Origin: Enoplosus armatus
Taxonomy: Eukaryota > Chordata > Actinopteri > Centrarchiformes > Enoplosidae
Direction: 5' to 3'
Length of the DNA: 64,000 nucleotides
Assembly (NCBI RefSeq): GCF_043641665.1
Contig: NC_092197.1
Coordinates: forward strand, 13,646,148-13,710,147
In this document: in pieces, positions 62,930 to 64,000 of the stretch
How positions within the stretch are numbered: position 1 is the stretch's first letter
How the letters are laid out: every line of letters begins with the position of its first letter
Notes under the pieces: generated by a model
What the model was told of the DNA's origin: nothing
The model's database searches: none
What the model saw: only the letters and a program-made list of their open reading frames with translations
Made by a program: the position numbers and the translations under genes

Positions 62930-63180
62930 TTTATTATTATTGTTATTTTTAATTAAAAGTAAGAAAATTATCTATTGGGAAATATCAGAAATGGTCTGTG
63001 TGTTTCTGTCAGGGCATGTTGGTGTCCATGTTTGATTGACTGTGGAGCTGCCAGGCTGAGCAGGGAAATGAGAAACAAAGTAAACAAATGTGAGCTGGGA
63101 ACTGTGGCAGACAACATTTTGTTAACAGCAGTATTGAAGAGTAAGGACGACTCAACCACCATACGTTTTTAAGCTGTTCA
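62930..63180 (+). repeat. Dispersed repeat family A, copy 3
   Basis: This is the best connected copy: it aligns with copy 2 over its TTTGATTGAC, GCCAGGCTGAG and AAAGTAAACAAA blocks, and with copy 1 over GTATTGAAGAGTAAGGA and the distal ACGTTTTTAAGCTGTT block. It therefore links the two others as one family. A 90-codon minus-strand frame that spans it is not a gene. Confidence 0.6.
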
Positions 63181-63358
63181 ATGTGCTGCAGCTGACCAGT
63201 TAATATGCTATCTAGTGCACTGCCCCCCTTGTTTGGTAGCTCATTCAAAAAGCATAGGTGAAGGACAAGACTTTTGTTCATGACTGTAAGTAAGATAAGA
63301 CGGAGACAATAGCAGGAACTTATGTGACATAAGTCAGACTTGAGTCAAGATAGCTCTA

Positions 63359-63393
63359 ACTACTACTACTACTACTAATAATAATAATAATAA
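63359..63393. repeat. Compound (TAC)n(TAA)n repeat
   Basis: About six ACT units run directly into five to six AAT units. Confidence 0.9.
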
Positions 63394-63569
63394 GTAAATA
63401 CCAAAAGCACATTAATTAACTACTAAAAACGCATATTCAGTTAGCATACACACAGTAACATAAATATAAACAAACAGAATATGTCTCTATTAAGATATTA
63501 AATATGCTGTCTTTCTGTCTCGTGCACACAATTCCTGCCAACAGGAGAAAAATCCACAGAGACCAGAAT

Positions 63570-63870
63570 CGGTGATGTCCTGCCAAGCACTGCCATTTCC
63601 ATTTTAATACTCCTTAATTAGCTGGGTTTGACAGGCTCTGTTAATATGTAGCAGCTAAATGACTTGCATCTGAGGATTATCCACTGACCCTCTAATCAAT
63701 CAAGAAGGCAAAATGGCAGCCAGCTTTGAACGCTTACATTTTATTATCAACAGAATGAGTTGAAGGAATAATAATTTATGTGCTGGATTTCACCACACAG
63801 GGTGCAGTGTTCTGTGCGTGTGACATTAATGCAGATGCAGCCTTTCAAGATTGTAATGGCACTCCGTTAC
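63570..63870. promoter_or_regulatory. Candidate conserved noncoding element at the right edge
   Basis: Contains TCCTTAATTAGCTGGGTTTG, AGCAGCTAAATGACTTGC, GAGGATTATCCACTGACC, CTAATCAATCAAGAAGGC, TTACATTTTATTATCAACAG and GACATTAATGCAGATGCAG, with no repeats or runs. It reads like a vertebrate developmental enhancer and may continue past the window edge. Confidence 0.3.
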
Positions 63871-64000
63871 TGCCAATCACAATAATCTTAAAACACAATA
63901 CCTGCACCATGGCTTCTTTGAAATTTGAAGTATCTTTATAATATATGGGATGAATCTGTAATGTTTGAATTCATTATTCATGGTTTACTAATAACATTAA

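Larger units (their letters stand above)
17001..64000. other. Gene-poor noncoding DNA upstream of the exon
   Basis: No exon with a recognisable protein domain was found on either strand over these 47 kb, apart from decayed LINE coding remnants at 52250-55470. The many 60-160 codon open frames lack domain similarity, are mostly low-complexity or overlap repeats. Stretches with nothing I can name include about 18800-21400, 25300-32480, 32700-35280, 35750-39140, 42800-46540, 47400-48600, 50200-52250, 55500-61060 and 61300-62930. They are AT-rich, with scattered homeodomain-type AATTA sites and short simple repeats. Confidence 0.5.

Overview
This looks like vertebrate nuclear DNA, most likely from a ray-finned (teleost, probably percomorph) fish. 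The base composition is AT-leaning. No stretch shows prokaryotic gene density, and the longest open frame is 160 codons and unconvincing. There are many CA, AG, CTAT and GAA microsatellites, and several short interspersed repeats of the kind that crowd teleost introns and intergenic DNA (repeat families recognised from memory, not from a database search).

Only one protein-coding piece is well supported: a first coding exon on the minus strand at 16273-16410. It has an in-frame stop just upstream, a strong Kozak start, a signal-peptide-like N-terminus and a consensus GTAAGT splice donor at codon 46, phase 0. CpG-rich sequence (about 16411-17000), probably its 5' UTR and promoter, lies upstream and contains two long G tracts (17 and 25 G). 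I could not identify the gene. If the exon is real, positions 1-16272 are the start of a very large first intron and the rest of the gene lies beyond the left edge. Positions from about 17000 to 64000 would then be upstream gene-poor DNA.

The rest is repeat and possible regulatory landscape. 1-16272: three dispersed repeat copies, a TIR element (11599-12106), a hAT-like nonautonomous element (14473-14859), and an AT-rich block at 6140-6670 that resembles a conserved noncoding element. 17000-25300: a four-copy family's first two members, a perfect 21-bp minisatellite, a second hAT-like element with a near-perfect 8-bp target duplication (21449-21780), and an exon-like repeat (22005-22482) with an inverted partner at 46926-47375. 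25300-46900: mostly unannotatable, with scattered repeat fragments and microsatellites. 46900-64000: the inverted partner, a long AT dinucleotide tract, a decayed L1-type LINE (about 52250-55470) carrying a nested short insertion, more family copies, and a candidate conserved element at the right edge.

I found no tRNA, rRNA, CRISPR, operon or other compact biological system. The most useful leads are the unidentified signal-peptide exon, the duplicated exon-like module, and the conserved-element candidates.
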